A stretch of 64,000 nucleotides of DNA, taken from NCBI GenBank assembly GCA_026826555.1, contig JAKSZT010054335.1, positions 2,099,049-2,163,048 of the forward strand, read 5' to 3'. The notes under the pieces were generated by a model. That model did not search any database and was not told the origin of the DNA. It saw nothing but the letters and a program-made list of their open reading frames with translations. Positions 37,880-49,508 of this stretch are shown piece after piece (the stretch's first letter is position 1; the number at the start of each line of letters is the position of its first letter). The position numbers and the translations under genes were made by a program. The stretch comes from Tolypeutes matacus. Taxonomy: Eukaryota > Chordata > Mammalia > Cingulata > Chlamyphoridae.

Positions 37880-39040
37880 AAATTAGATCCATGAATAAAG
37901 AAAGAGGAATGGTGACCCTGCCTATACTGGGGATCCACCTGAGCAGACGTGGAAGAAAAACCCAGTGAAGGTATTGAAAGCGCATAGGCTATGAAGGACA
38001 GGAGCCTGACTTGGTAAAGATGTGAAGGGTCATCTTCAAGATATGAGTCACCTTTACAAAGAACAGATTAGGATGCTCGATAGAAAGGAAGTCAGGGCGG
38101 TTAAGGCCGAGGCATGGCCAAGGTCGAGTGCCATCAGTAGCGTAAGGCTTTGCCCACCACGTGTCTCTCTGCGGTGCGCTTTCATACCACCGTGTCACTC
38201 AACAAATTGACCCATCTTCCTGGATGCCACTCTCACGTCCACCCTTTGCTTGATGAAAAAATTGTTCACAAACCAGTTCAAAGATGCAGCAAATGCTCGA
38301 GCCCTCAAGCCTGAGGCAAGGGCGCACAGTTGGCTTCCAACAGCCCGTGTCTGCATCTTGTTCTCGGAGGAGCTTGCCCCAAAGCTGGGAAGGTCTCCCC
38401 GCCTGAGCATGGCAGCTGGAAGTGGCGCGGAGACGATACCCCAACTCGCTCCGCTTTGCGTGGGCAAAGCTGGGAAAGGGAGCCACAGCGTCTCTCGGCG
38501 TTTTCTAGTGAGTTCATGCGCCACTTGCCCCAGTGGACGTGGCTTGGTAACATGCCCTTTAATGTCATCTCTCCTTCCCTGTGTCCTTCCCGGTTCTCCT
38601 ACCGCAGTTTCCTGGACTTCCTAAATCGACTCTTTGCTCTCAAATCCTTGCTCAGGGTCTGCTTCTGAGGGAACCCGCCTTTGCAGCAGCGTCACCTCTC
38701 CGTGTGCCCTTCTTCAGTTCCCCATTCTGCTTTCCGCAGCAGGGTCCTCTGGGCAGCCATCCTGCTTCCACACGGCCACGTCAGAGGGGCTCTTCCACGG
38801 AACTGAGCATCACCATCATCTGCCCTGCATCCGGCAGACAAGCTGGACGGGCACATAGAATAGAGGCGAAGAGGCAATTTTGAAAGGGCTAGAGCTGAGC
38901 CACTAACCACATGTGACTATTTACATTAAAATTAAAATTCATTGAAACAGAATAAAATTTTTAAAAATCCTTTTTCCCAGAGACACCAGCCACATTCCAG
39001 TGCTCAACAGCTGCTTGTGGCTGTGGTGACGATGGGTGAT
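37880..39040. other. Unassigned sequence; no gene supported
   Basis: Overlapping frames of about 60-125 codons on both strands with no recognisable domain. Confidence 0.4.
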
Positions 39041-39045
39041 GCAGA

Positions 39046-39120
39046 TGCTTCTTTTGGATGACCCTGGGGGCCTCGTACATGGGAACCAGGCGCTCAACCA
39101 CCAAGCTACATCTGCTCCCC
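39046..39120 (-). mobile_element. Xenarthran SINE, single tRNA-like unit, antisense
   Basis: 'cctcgtacatgggaaccagg' then 'cgctcaaccaccaagctaca' and 'tctgctcccc' is the antisense tRNA-like head. Confidence 0.75.
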
Positions 39121-39613
39121 AGTAGGTGCAGATTTGCACGAGTCACAAAGTTCCTAAAAGTTTCTAGAGATAGGGGGAGTGTGATAGAGCACCTGTCTCC
39201 TGCACCTGTGATTACCTAAAGGGCAACCATGACTTCAAAATGCAAGAGAGAACCCGTGATGCATAGTTCAGTTTTTAAACGACTGTTTTATTCACACTTT
39301 GGTTCAACCACAAAAAAAAAGAGAAAAAGGACCTCAAAGTTTCTTAGCCAAACTGAGATTCGAGCTGCGTGGCTCAGAGAGCTCCAGAGTTCGCATGTGG
39401 TTTGGCCTCCTAGGGGCTGCACTGAGGCAAGTGCTCTCGGGCAGGCGTGAGTGTAAAACCTCCAGGCCACGCAGCAGAGATGGAGGCTGGGTGGGAGGAG
39501 GGTCGAGAGCCCTCTCCAAGCCCATCAGCACGGGAAGGTGAAAGAATGCTTTCTGGTCCGACTGTGGAAGCTTCTCTCATTGCGTCAACTGTAGACGTGG
39601 ACAATTCTTTTTT

Positions 39614-40477
39614 TAATATATTTTTTATTTTTTCTGAAAGATACTTAGATTACATAAAATGTTACATGAAAATATAAAAATATAAGGGATTCCCATTGTG
39701 CCCCACTCCCCACATCTCCCACTTTTCCCCACATTAACAACATCCTTCATTGGTGTGGTACATTCATTGCAATTGATGAGCACATTTTGGAGCATTGCCA
39801 CTAAGCATGGATCATAGTTTACACTGTAGTTGACACTCTCTCCCACTCAATTCTGTAGGTTATGGCAGGATATATAATGGCCTGTATCTGTCACGACAAT
39901 GTCACTCAGGTCAATTCCAAGTCCTGAAAGTGCCCTCATATTATACCTCTCCCTCTCCCTGCCCTCAGCAACCCCAGTGGCCAATGTCTCCATATCAATG
40001 ATATAATTTCTTCCATTGCTAGAATCACAATAAGTCTATAGTAGAATACCAATAAGTCCACTCTAGTCCATATTTTATTCCCCAATCCTGAGGATTCTGG
40101 GATGGTGATGCCCACTCCGCCTCTAATTGAGAGGGGCTTTCAATTCCATATGGCAGATGGATGGAACTCTCTTGCTTACAGTTGTAGATTCTCTTGGTTC
40201 CTTGGGATGGTGGTTGCCCATTCTCACCTCCTTGTTAGTTGTCCTGGGTGAGTCCAATGAACTGGAGAGTAGGTGTGGCAACTCCGCTGAGGCTCAGGGC
40301 CCAGCTGGCACATGGACAGCCCAAAGATTCAAGTCTCTTGGTTGAACACCTACCAACTCTGGCACCAAATATAGGTTCAAGTAGAAGGGACAGAAGAGGC
40401 ACGTGTAGAGAAGTCACAACAGAGTCCAGCTCTGTCACACTCAGGAGCACAAACTCCAAAGTAGGGCCCACTGGCAA
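39614..40477 (-). mobile_element. 5'-truncated L1-like 3' end (minus) with TSD
   Basis: 864 bp, antisense. The 3' end at left ('gatacttagattacataaaa', 'agggattcccattgtgcccc') matches the other copies, and the 5' end is truncated near 40477. Perfect 14-bp TSD gacaattctttttt at 39600-39613 and 40478-40491. Shares 'gtggcaactccgctgaggct' with the copy at 43.7-45.3 kb in reverse. Confidence 0.9.
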
Positions 40478-40509
40478 GACAATTCTTTTTTGAGACATGG
40501 TTTTTCCTC

Positions 40510-40675
40510 TGGCAGCAGAGAAGGCAGGACAAGCACAGAGCACAATTCAACCTGACAGTGAGCTCCCTGAAGGCAGGGTCCATCATGTACCCAATTTTAT
40601 TTCCCCAGGCCTTAGCTGAGGACTTGCCTGAGAACACGGTAGTCACTCAGCAAATGTTGACTGAATGAATGGAGA
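40510..40675 (+). mobile_element. L2/MIR-type fragment
   Basis: 'gagctccctgaaggcagggt' and 'cagcaaatgttgactgaatg' is the usual 3' tail of such elements. Confidence 0.6.
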
Positions 40676-41069
40676 AGAGCGCCTGGATGAGTGAGTGAAC
40701 AAGTGAGACCTGAAGACACCTCTGTGAAGAGTGGGAAATGCCCCTGGTCTCATGATCAGTGGGAGGCGGTGCTGTGGAATTGTCCACCATTCCACACCAC
40801 CCCCTCTTTCTTTTGGACAATCTATCTTGAAGACTTTGTGCTTCTAGCTTCTAACATTTTAGCAAGATCAGAGTCTACTTGAGATACAAGAGGGCTTAGA
40901 GATGATCTAATCCCATTAACCTCCGCATTATATGGATGTGGTCATTGGGGCCCAAGATGCCAAGTAATTTCTGCCAGGTCACAGGGCTAACTCACGGCAG
41001 GGGACTTCTAATGCCCTTATGGCTGCTAGGATGGATACGTCTGAATAGCAGCCTGGCCTTTCATTCTTT

Positions 41070-41380
41070 ATATAATTCTAAAGTTTTATTTATTTCTTGA
41101 ATCGACGATATGCTCACGTAGTTCAAAATCTAAAAGGCACAAAAGGTTATTCAGAGAAAGGTCGTCCTCAGCCACCCACATTTTTCCCGAAGGCAGCCGT
41201 TGTTACTAGTTTCATTTGTAGCCTTTAAGAGATGGTCTCCGTATCTAAGAAAACAGAAATATTTATATGTATGTATATGTGCCTGTGTATCTCCTGCTTT
41301 TTATTTTTATTTACTTATGATTCACCCTGTTTTGCCCTTTACTTTTTTCAATTAGCCATATGTGGATCCTAGAGTTTTGA
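41070..41380 (-). mobile_element. Old antisense L1 3' fragment
   Basis: 'gttcaaaatctaaaaggcac' and 'gttattcagagaaaggtcgt' belong to the antisense 3' part of old L1 elements. Confidence 0.45.
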
Positions 41381-41394
41381 TTTTTCCTTCATGC

Positions 41395-41900
41395 TGTCTC
41401 TTTCCAGATTCTTTTCTCAGTGCTTGCACTTGTCTTCTGACCTACATCCCTCTATCGTTCTGGTGCCTCAAATCCATCCTTGTGTTACCAGATTTACCTT
41501 CCTAACATACGACATTGATTATTTTACTCCCCTTCTCAAAACCCTTCAATAGCTCCCCTTTGCTTTTTGAACAGTCCAAATTCCTTTGCCTGAAATCCAT
41601 AGCCTGCCCCACTCTGCCCATCCCACCCTACTGTCCACAAATATGCATGCCCCCCTTCTATTGACCATTCTCTTGGCTTAGGGTGCCTTCTCCCAAATCC
41701 TCCTTTTCCAAATGCTGCTTCTCCCTCAGAGACCCATTCAAAGGCTACTTCTTCCATCAAGCCTTTCTTCCCTCAGATTCCAGCTGGAAAGGGCCTCTCC
41801 CTTCCTGGCCTAACGTTAAGTCTGTACCTCTTTGCACTGGAGTTATTCTGGGGACAGGAACTGTGTTGGCAGTCTACATCTCTGCATCCTTCACTTAACC
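41395..41900 (+). mobile_element. L2-type LINE fragment
   Basis: Pyrimidine-rich L2 wording: 'tcaaaacccttcaatagctc', 'cattcaaaggctacttcttc', 'catcaagcctttcttccctc', then a 'ggggacaggaactgtg' tail. Confidence 0.7.
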
Positions 41901-42357
41901 TAAACCAGTGCTGGTGAGTCTGTGTGACCTAACAAACAGTAGTTAGGCAAACAGCCGCAGGACTCATGTTATCTTTACTGAGAGACACAACTTAACCAGA
42001 AGCTTAGAACATACTTCCCCAAGAAGCCATAAATAGGGTAAGGAGAAGAGAACGGGGACTTGGGCCACTCCTACTTTCTGTTGGGTACTTTCAGACTGTA
42101 AGTTGCATTTTTCTTCTAGCATGTAGTCTCATGCATCCATCTCCCACAGCTCCCAGGCACTCAAGAAAATTCAAGTGAATGAAAATGATGTACTAGAAAT
42201 TCCCACTAAACCAACTGGTTTAGGGCTGACTGACATTATTTATAGGATTGTTTTCAGCCAAGCCTAGATCCAAAGGGCCATTTGCATTTTCCTCTGAGGA
42301 CTGTGAAATCCTTGGCTTCAAGGATAACTCTTGGGTGTCTCAAGGAGTCTTTCAGCT
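41901..42357. other. Unassigned
   Basis: No gene or nameable repeat seen. Confidence 0.4.
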
Positions 42358-42548
42358 AGAACCATAGTTCTCAAATTGGGGCCCCGGGAGCAGGAGCTTC
42401 AACATCAACACAACCTGGGAACTTGCCAGCAACGCAAATTCTCAGGCCCCATCCCAGGCCGGCTGAATCAGCAGCTCTGGGGGAGGAGCCCAGCACTCTG
42501 TTTTGCCAGCTCTCCAGGAGGTTCTGATGCCCCGTCTGAGAGCTAGAG
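42358..42548 (+). mobile_element. MER5A-type DNA transposon relic
   Basis: 'accatagttctcaaattggg' start, 'gggaacttgccagcaacgca' and 'ggaggttctgatgccccgtc' follow the MER5A plan. Confidence 0.7.
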
Positions 42549-42836
42549 CCTGAGTGCCTGTGGACCCAATACCTCTCCTCTCCACACCCCGGTCACTCCT
42601 TCTATACAGGAAGGCCCAGGGGAGGCGTAGCAGCCTCTGGCCTGCTCTGCAGTGTGAGGCTGGCATTTAAGAGAGTAGCATCTCCACATCTCACGACTCT
42701 GAGAGGTTTCTAAAAGCAGGACCTTCGTTCTCTGTACCGAAAATACCAAATGGCTCTTCCTGGGCTGTGGAGTCACTCATGTAATTTTGTCATTCGGTGT
42801 GAATAGGAAACCAATTGTTATTAATAATACCTAGAA

Positions 42837-43505
42837 AATATAGGGGATTCCTATATACCCAACGCTCTCCCCCATTTCCACTCTCCCCTATTGATAACAT
42901 TTAACCTGTGGAAGGTACATTTGTTACAACTGATGTATAAATATTGAAGCATGGCTTCTAACCACGGTCAATGGTTTACATTGTGGTTTGCATTTTGGAC
43001 CGTACACTTTGATAAGTTTTGACAAAGTTTAAAATGGCCTGTATCCATTATTGCAAAGTCATGCAGAGCAATTCTAATGCCCTAAAAATGCCCTGCATTC
43101 CATTTATTCTATTCTTCCCTCCCCTTCCCTGGGATGCTATGGTAACCACTAGGTTTCAATATTTGAATAAGATTCATAGTTACTTTTATTAGGCACTGCC
43201 CATGTTCTTGAGGGATTCTTGTCTCTCTAATTGAGAACAAAGCAGGAGTCCCCGGGATGGGAGGTTCACACTTTCTTATTTATTGTGTGGGTCTCCACCC
43301 ACTGAGATAACACACCATGACGAGATGAACACTTACATATTCCACAGAGACTTGCCCAGGTGCACCCTGTCCCCTATCCCCCCCATAGCCAACACCTGAC
43401 ACCAGTAACCCTCCCTTGCAAATCCCCAGAGTTCACCTGCCCCTCCCTCCAACCCTGCTCCCCCTCTCAGACCAGCACTGCCAAGCCTGAATCTTCTCTG
43501 AAGAT
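42837..43505 (-). mobile_element. L1-like 3' end, minus, older copy of an inverted pair
   Basis: Antisense: 'aggggattcctatataccca', 'gaaggtacatttgttacaac', 'gcctgtatccattattgcaa', then 'tgtgtgggtctccacccact'. The last matches, in reverse, 43885-43905 of the neighbouring sense copy. It lacks a poly(T) at its left, and lacks the ~1-kb middle present in the sense copy, so it is another subfamily or a deleted one. Confidence 0.7.
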
Positions 43506-43514
43506 AAAATGGGA

Positions 43515-45366
43515 AAAAAAAAAAAAAAAAAGACACTGGGGGAATATAAGGAAGAAATTGTCACGTACATGCAAGACAGCAGATCTTACAGTGATGAAAG
43601 GCACAATGTTGAAAAAATTTTATATTATTTCAAATTTCTTTATATTTTTGTATTTTATTTGTTATTTTTAAAACTCACTATTATTTCATATTCTTATTAA
43701 TTTTCTTTGGCTATTTTGTTGGCTTCATTTTAGGAGAGGTTTTGGATACAGAAGGGTCACAACTGTGGCAGGGGAGGGTCACTGGTACGGTGTGTCAGTG
43801 ATAGGGGGCTGTGGGGAGGGGGGCACTGGGGCATGCCTCTGAGGCCTATGAATATGTTCAAGTGGTCATGGGGCATTGCCTCGGTGGGTGGAGACCCACA
43901 CAGTAACTGAAAGGATATTGAATTCCCATCCTGGGGATTCCTGCTACATTCTCCAATAGGATGGTAAGAGTCCCCGAGGACATGGGCAGTGCCTAGAGAA
44001 GGAAGACAGACTGTTATGCCAGGACCTAGATATTGATGATTGTACTTAGGAATCTTTTCTTGTGAAATAGAAACGTAGCCTAATATTATATATTGCCTAA
44101 GAGTTACCTCCTGAAAGCCTCCTTGTAGCTCAGATGTGGCCTCTCTCTAAGCCAAACTCAGCATATAAAAACATTACCTCCCCACCCCCCAACCCTGGCG
44201 TGGGACATGACTCCCAGGGATGAGACTCCCTGGCACTGAGGGATTATTACCAAGCACCAACTAGCAATTCATATGGAAAAAGACTTTGACCAAAAGGGGA
44301 AATATTACATCTAAATGAGTTTTTATGGCTAAGAGATTTCAAAGTGAGTCAGGAGGTCATTTCAGAGATTATGCTTATGCACAGCTCAGCAGGATCTCAT
44401 TGACAGCCACAGTAGACAGTGTCTCAAGCCAAGGGACTCCTGAGGGCTCTAGAGACATCCAGGCACTATAAGCAGGGCAGACAGCTCAGGAATTCAGCAC
44501 CCTGTCAGTGGGCCTTACCTTGGAATTTATGCCCCCCACTGTAACAGAGTTAGACTCATTTATAGTTTCCCTACACATGGCGCTTCTGCCCCTTTAATAT
44601 GAACCTATAACTAGCACTAGACTTGTTAAATATACATCCTGGAGACTTAAATCTTTGGTCTGTCCATGTGCCAGTTGAGCCCTGAATCTCAGCAGAGTTG
44701 CAACACCTACACTCCAGTTCATTGGACTCACCCAGGACAACTAACAAGGAGATGATGATGGATAATGCCCATCCCAAGAAACAGAGTGTCTGCAACTGCA
44801 AGCAAGAGAGTTCCATCCATCTGCCCCATGGGATCTAAGCTCCCTCTCAATTAGAAGCAGAGTAGGGATCACCATCCCAAAATCCTCAAGACTGGGGAAT
44901 AAACAATGGGCTAAAGTAAACATTGTTATTCTATCATAGACTTATTATTATTCTAACAATGGAAGAACTTTTATCATCGATATAAAGGCAGTGGCCACCG
45001 GAGTTTCTGAGGGGAGGGAGAGGGAAGAATAGGTGTAATATGGGGGCATTTTCAGGACATTGGAATTGTCCTGAATGACATTGTAATGATGGATACAGGC
45101 CATTATATATTTTGTCATAACCTACAAAATTGTGTGGGATGGAATGTAAACTATAGTCCACAGTTAGTAGCAAAGCTTCAATATGTATTCATCATTTGTA
45201 ACAAATGTACCATACTAATGAAAGATGTTAATGTGGGAAAATGTGGGAGAGGGAGGGGGTGGGGAGTATGGGAATCCCCTATATTTTTTATGTAACATTT
45301 ATGAAATCTAAAGATTCTTTAAAAAAAAAAAACAATAAAAAAATTTTAAAACCTTAAAATAAAAGT
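43515..45366 (+). mobile_element. L1-like 3' end, sense, long form
   Basis: From a ~18-base A run at 43515 the sequence goes through 'aggagaggttttggatacag', a central part ('ctggcgtgggacatgactcc' near 44197), then the shared 3' end ('atgggaatcccctatatttt', 45269-45288) and an A-rich tail to about 45340-45366. No reverse transcriptase is encoded. A 10-bp repeat atacctagaa occurs at 42827-42836 and 45367-45376, possibly the TSD of a composite. Confidence 0.75.
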
Positions 45367-45484
45367 ATACCTAGAACAGGTGCGACACACCATTGTGTGG
45401 CTTGAGGGTGCATATCCATGTATTTTTTTTTAAAGCCTTTTCATCAGACAAGGAGAGAGGTAGGCACATAAAGAAATAAAGTAA

Positions 45485-45490
45485 TTTATT
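45485..45490 (-). promoter_or_regulatory. CCR3: Candidate poly(A) signal for CCR3
   Basis: The first AATAAA on the minus strand downstream of the CCR3 stop, about 380 bases past it. It predicts a 3' UTR of roughly 400 bases (about 45470-45870). The L1-like element ending at 45366 lies just beyond. Later or weaker signals are not excluded. Confidence 0.5.
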
Positions 45491-45870
45491 CACTGTATTT
45501 TGTGAAATATGTTTCGCTTAAATCAATAGCTGGCTGAAGTAAAAGTTTAAAAGATGAAAAGCATTACTTGTATGCAGCTTCATATAGTAACTATGTAATA
45601 TTCAGGTACATTAAAATTTATGAAACTCTTCAGAGAATCTGGCAAAGCTCTGCTTTTCAGGGCTGAGAAAAAACCAACTGCCCAGTCCTTGACCTCTGGA
45701 AAACCAGCCTAGGGAACATGCCACCACCAATGGTCATATAGTTTAAGTCTTCAAGAGCTTCAGTGCTGCACTTGGGAGTTCATAGGACTGGTCTAGAGGT
45801 CAGAGGGGTTGACCACGTGCTGGCTTCCTCCTGCCAGCCCATCTTCTTTAGGCAATTTTCTGCATCTGTC

Positions 45871-46950
45871 CTAAAACACTCCGGAGAGTTCCTGCTCCCC
45901 TGTTGACGGGGAGACTGAGCTGGCTCTTTCCAGTTTCTCACTCGGGAGGAATGGGATGTATTTGCCCAGGTAGACAGCCACGTGCCTGTGGAAAAAGTGG
46001 CGGAGGTACTTCCGGAACCTCTCGCCGACGAAGGCGTAGATGACAGGGTTGACGCAGCAGTGCGTGTAGGCCACCACCTCCGTCACCAGCAACGCCAGGT
46101 CCAGCTGTTTGCTGCGCTCACAGCTGTTCTCAAAGAAGGCAATTTGGAAAACAGAGAGGAGGAGAACCAGGTTGTAGGGTGTCCAGAAAATGAAAAAGAC
46201 CACCATGATGACAAAGATGAGCCGGATGGCCTTGTACTTTTTCTTGTTGCGGCATTTCAGCAGCGTTTTGATGATTCCTGAGTAGCAGACAGCCATAATG
46301 AGCAGAGGCAAAGCGAGACCCAGGATGTTCATTCTCAGAACGTGGACACGCTTCCAGGCGTCTACTTCCTCTTCTGGGTACAGAGGACTGCAGATGGGTT
46401 TTCCATACTCCTCTTGAGATTCATGGAAGAGAAATTCAGGGAGGGCAGCGAGTCCCGCCAGGACCCAGGTGATGGCACTGGTGAGGACGCCGAAGGTGAC
46501 GGTCCGGGCCCGCAGGGCGAACACCGCGTGGACGATGGCCAGGTACCTGTCGACGGTCAGGAGGATGATGAAGAAGATCTCGCTGTACAAGCCCATGTTA
46601 TAGAGCCCGGAGAGGAGCTTGCACATGGAATGGCCAAAACCCCACTCATTCCGCGCAATATAGTGAATCCAGAATGGGAGCGTGAATAAAAAGAGCAAGT
46701 CAGAAACGGCCAGGTTGAGCAGGTAGATGTTGGTCATGATTCGGAGCCTCCTGTATTTTGTGAGTATCACTACCACCACCACATTGCCCAAGAGGCCCAG
46801 GATGAACACCAGGGAATACAGCGGGGGCAGGAACTGGGCCCCCAGTTCCTTGATATTGACTTTTTCGCACGGCAGTGCCCACTCGTAGTCAAAGGGTGTG
46901 GTCCCAAAGACTTGGACTTCACTTTCAGTCTCATTCATTGAGACCAACAT
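45871..46950 (-). CDS. CCR3: CCR3, C-C chemokine receptor type 3 (single coding exon)
   Basis: Intact 359-residue seven-transmembrane chemokine receptor. CCR3 is a Gi-coupled plasma-membrane receptor for eotaxins and related CC chemokines, mainly on eosinophils (family knowledge). Visible: N-glycosylation site NET at 6-8; acidic N-terminus with DYE at 21-23; the four extracellular cysteines C28, C110, C187 and C277, expected to pair C28-C277 and C110-C187; TLP in TM2 (90-92); DRYLAIV at 134-140; WTPYN in TM6 (256-260); glutamate 291 in TM7; NPVIY at 301-305; and a Ser/Thr-rich tail. The C-terminal [12 protein letters not shown] (331-342) and final ELSGVF separate it from CCR1, CCR2 and CCR5. 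The reading frame stays open upstream to 47070, but the extra 40 residues are intronic: an acceptor ends at 46962 and the first exonic ATG is 46948-46950. This start has A at -3 and gives the rodent CCR3 length as I recall it; ATG at 46936-46938 would give 355 residues, the human length. No frameshift or missing key residue. Confidence 0.96.
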   Translation of the reverse strand: MLVSMNETESEVQVFGTTPFDYEWALPCEKVNIKELGAQFLPPLYSLVFILGLLGNVVVVVILTKYRRLRIMTNIYLLNLAVSDLLFLFTLPFWIHYIARNEWGFGHSMCKLLSGLYNMGLYSEIFFIILLTVDRYLAIVHAVFALRARTVTFGVLTSAITWVLAGLAALPEFLFHESQEEYGKPICSPLYPEEEVDAWKRVHVLRMNILGLALPLLIMAVCYSGIIKTLLKCRNKKKYKAIRLIFVIMVVFFIFWTPYNLVLLLSVFQIAFFENSCERSKQLDLALLVTEVVAYTHCCVNPVIYAFVGERFRKYLRHFFHRHVAVYLGKYIPFLPSEKLERASSVSPSTGEQELSGVF

Positions 46951-46961
46951 TTTGCTTGTTC

Positions 46962-46984
46962 CTGTGATGGAAGAAGAAAAAACT
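46962..46984 (-). promoter_or_regulatory. CCR3: Splice acceptor and polypyrimidine tract of the CCR3 coding exon
   Basis: On the minus strand a pyrimidine-rich run (agttttttcttcttcc) leads to atcacag. The exon then starts at 46961 with 11 untranslated bases (gaacaagcaaa) before the ATG. Known CCR3 genes carry their 5' UTR on separate upstream exons and the whole coding sequence on the last exon, so this matches expectation. It shows why the longer frame to 47070 should not be translated. Confidence 0.85.
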
Positions 46985-48119
46985 AAACAGGTGATCCCCA
47001 CAATTAGGCATGGCTGCTCTCTGTGAAAAACATCAGTCATTTGCTCAACAAAGATTCCACATTTATACATTTTAGAGGTCCTTTAGCACAAATTTCAGAG
47101 GTATATCAGAGAAACTATGAGAGGTCAGGAAGGGAAGATGTGGAGTTTCAGAAGTCAGCGTGATCCATGATTTCCAAAAGCATTTTGAAGGAAGAAATAC
47201 AAAACAGGTTGGTTATCCAAATACATCCCCCTGGATATTTATGACAATAATAATATAGTGTCTTTTGAGATATTTGCATTTTTTATATTTTATAATTTAT
47301 AGATGACTTTCAAAATCACTATCTTACCTATATAAAAGGCAAATACTTGTGAAAATAATAATGATTATTATTACAAATAACTACCTGTCTCCAAGACTGC
47401 TTATAGCAAATGGAAGAATTGAACCTTAAAGAAATTTAGCAATTTACCCAAAATCCCCTAACAAGCAAATACAGATGTTGGGGCTAAATCTCCAGTCTCT
47501 TGTGTCCAATTCTCTCATTACTAGATTCAAATGCAGTGACTTTTTAAATGTAATGTTTAAAGACTTAGCTATTGTAATGATTATAATGAGTATAATTATA
47601 AGGAGCCTTCCCTCCAGCTGCCTCCATTTTCTGAAAATGCCCAGGTAAGGCGATCACGTGCCAAGAGCAAATCTGCCAAGAGCTTCTCTTTCACGAAAGA
47701 GCTCAGTAAGAGGCGCAAGTCCACGGGATTTCTTGTTATACCTGATAATTTTTAGACCACGTGTGCTAGGGCCAATGCCTGCTTTTGTTAAGGTTGCAGT
47801 CTTCACTGGAGAAGAAGAGAAACAGGCTGGGAAGCAGCCCTGTGAAGGCCAGTTAACTCATGTACTGCCTCCTCCTCGGAGGTCCTACTGGCTCTCCTCT
47901 TTCTCTGAGGAGGGATGGGTGTGAGGTCAGTGGGCTTCCCTCAAGGCGAATCTTAGAAATGCAATGATTGGGGCCAGTGGCCAGGATCTGGGTTCACCTC
48001 TTACAAGAATGCTGAGACGCCAAAGGGCAGCTGCAATCAGGGTTCTGTGTAGTCAAAAGTGAGGGAGGGCTGCAGACACGAGCTGCGAGAGCCCCTCCCA
48101 GGGATGCTCACCAGCTCAA
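46985..48119. other. Probable CCR3 5' intron or upstream region; no gene seen
   Basis: The sequence immediately right of the CCR3 acceptor must be intronic on the minus strand. I could not recognise a 5' UTR exon or promoter. There is no sizeable repeat that I can name and no long convincing reading frame. Confidence 0.5.
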
Positions 48120-48215
48120 TGGCAGCCCTCATCTCTCTGAGTCTCGTTTTCTTGTTTCCAAAATAAGGATAATCATACCGCTTGGATTATCCAGAAGATC
48201 AAATGACAGAGCCTA
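48120..48215 (+). mobile_element. MIR SINE 3' part
   Basis: 'tctctctgagtctcgttttc', 'ccaaaataaggataatcata' and 'atccagaagatcaaatgaca' follow MIR. Confidence 0.7.
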
Positions 48216-48334
48216 CTAGAGATGGTATTTTACTCTCTAAGAAGCTAGAAAGTTGATAGGAAGCAGGTATGAAAGAAAGGCAATGGGAAATCATTTCAAA
48301 TGAAATTGGGAAAAAGTATGGTTCAATTTCCCTT

Positions 48335-48800
48335 TCCTGGCTGCTAAATCAAATATCACGCAACAGGTTGGCTTAAACAGTGGGAATTTATTGGCTCATG
48401 GTTTTGAGGCTAGGAGAAGTCCAAAATCAAGGTGTCCTCAAGGCAATCCTTCTCCCAGAAGACTGTGGCAGCTAAGACCCCTGGGCCTTAGCTTTTCTGT
48501 CACATGGCAGCCTCTCCTTTCTGTTCGGGTTCCACTGGCATTCAGCTTCTGGCTGTTCTCTGTGGCTCTCTCTCTCTCGGTGACCTTCCCTAAAAGGCCT
48601 GCAGCTGTAGGATTAAGCCCCATCCTGATTCTGTTGGAGCATGCCTTCACTGAAGGAGTCTCATCAAAAGGGCCTATTTACAAGAGTTCCCACCCGCAGG
48701 AATGGAGAGTTACCAAAAAGCAGATAGCAATGCCAGCCCAGCTGGCCAGACTTGCTTTTCAAGTCACCACAGTCCCTTGGCTAGAACCAGTTAATCTATT
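48335..48800 (+). mobile_element. Ancient mammalian repeat, unnamed
   Basis: 'caggttggcttaaacagtgg', 'gaatttattggctcatggtt', 'gaagtccaaaatcaaggtgt' and, further on, 'tcatcaaaagggcctattta' are wording of a widespread old repeat. The 157-codon frame at 48391-48864 lies in it and is not a gene. Confidence 0.6.
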
Positions 48801-49498
48801 TTCAGTGGGTCTGTCCCAGTACATCTTCCACTGGTTGGTGACACATTCTGAGGGTTTGAGTTAAAAAAAAAAAAAGAAACCAAGGAGCAACTGATTTGAA
48901 TAATCTAATCAGCATTCTTCTTTCTAATGGCATCATCCCCAGCTGCTGAGAAAACAAGTGCCCACCAGTTTTCCTTTTATGCATTTACAGTCACAGAATG
49001 TCCTTCTATACTGGAGTGTCTAAAGCAAGAAAGGAAGAGGGCTGCTTCATCTGGAGGGCAAAGGCACAGTGGCCTTGACTCGCCATTAATTATTTATACT
49101 ATGCTTTTCTTCCAGAGTGATTAAAAACAGGTCAACCATTTTTTGAAAACTCACTAAGGTTTTGCTCAACTTTAGGAAGGTGCCTTTAATTCATGTGTCA
49201 CTCCCATAAAATCAATGCACCAGCATGGCAGAGGATAGAATCTTGGTGTTTGGGCTTTAGGGCTGCCTGCGAACATTTGGCTCTAAAGGACAAGCCCAGG
49301 AAAGCATGGAGCTTCTCTAGAGAAGCTTGATGCCTGGCTACATGGAGTCAGAGAGATGGAAACTGATGCAGTTTTCTTCTGTCTACCCAGTCCAAATCAA
49401 GACAAATCTATTTAGGTCTGTGTAGTAGGCTGAATTCCATTTTATGGTATTTGTTTTAGCAGCCAGGGAACTAAAAGAATATGAAATAGTAAAGAGAT
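48801..49498. other. Unassigned
   Basis: No gene or nameable repeat seen. It lies upstream of CCR3 on its strand and could hold non-coding exons that cannot be recognised by eye. Confidence 0.35.
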
Positions 49499-49508
49499 CT
49501 GAATTAGG

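Noticed and set aside
45982..46689. Open frames of 99 and 115 codons on the plus strand in CCR3
   Set aside because: Antisense shadows of the CCR3 coding sequence, Glu/Asp-rich from reversed codons.
46951..47070. N-terminal 40-residue extension of CCR3
   Set aside because: It lies upstream of a good splice acceptor and has no counterpart in the CCR3 family as I know it.
48391..48864. 157-codon open frame
   Set aside because: Located in an ancient interspersed repeat and without any recognisable domain.
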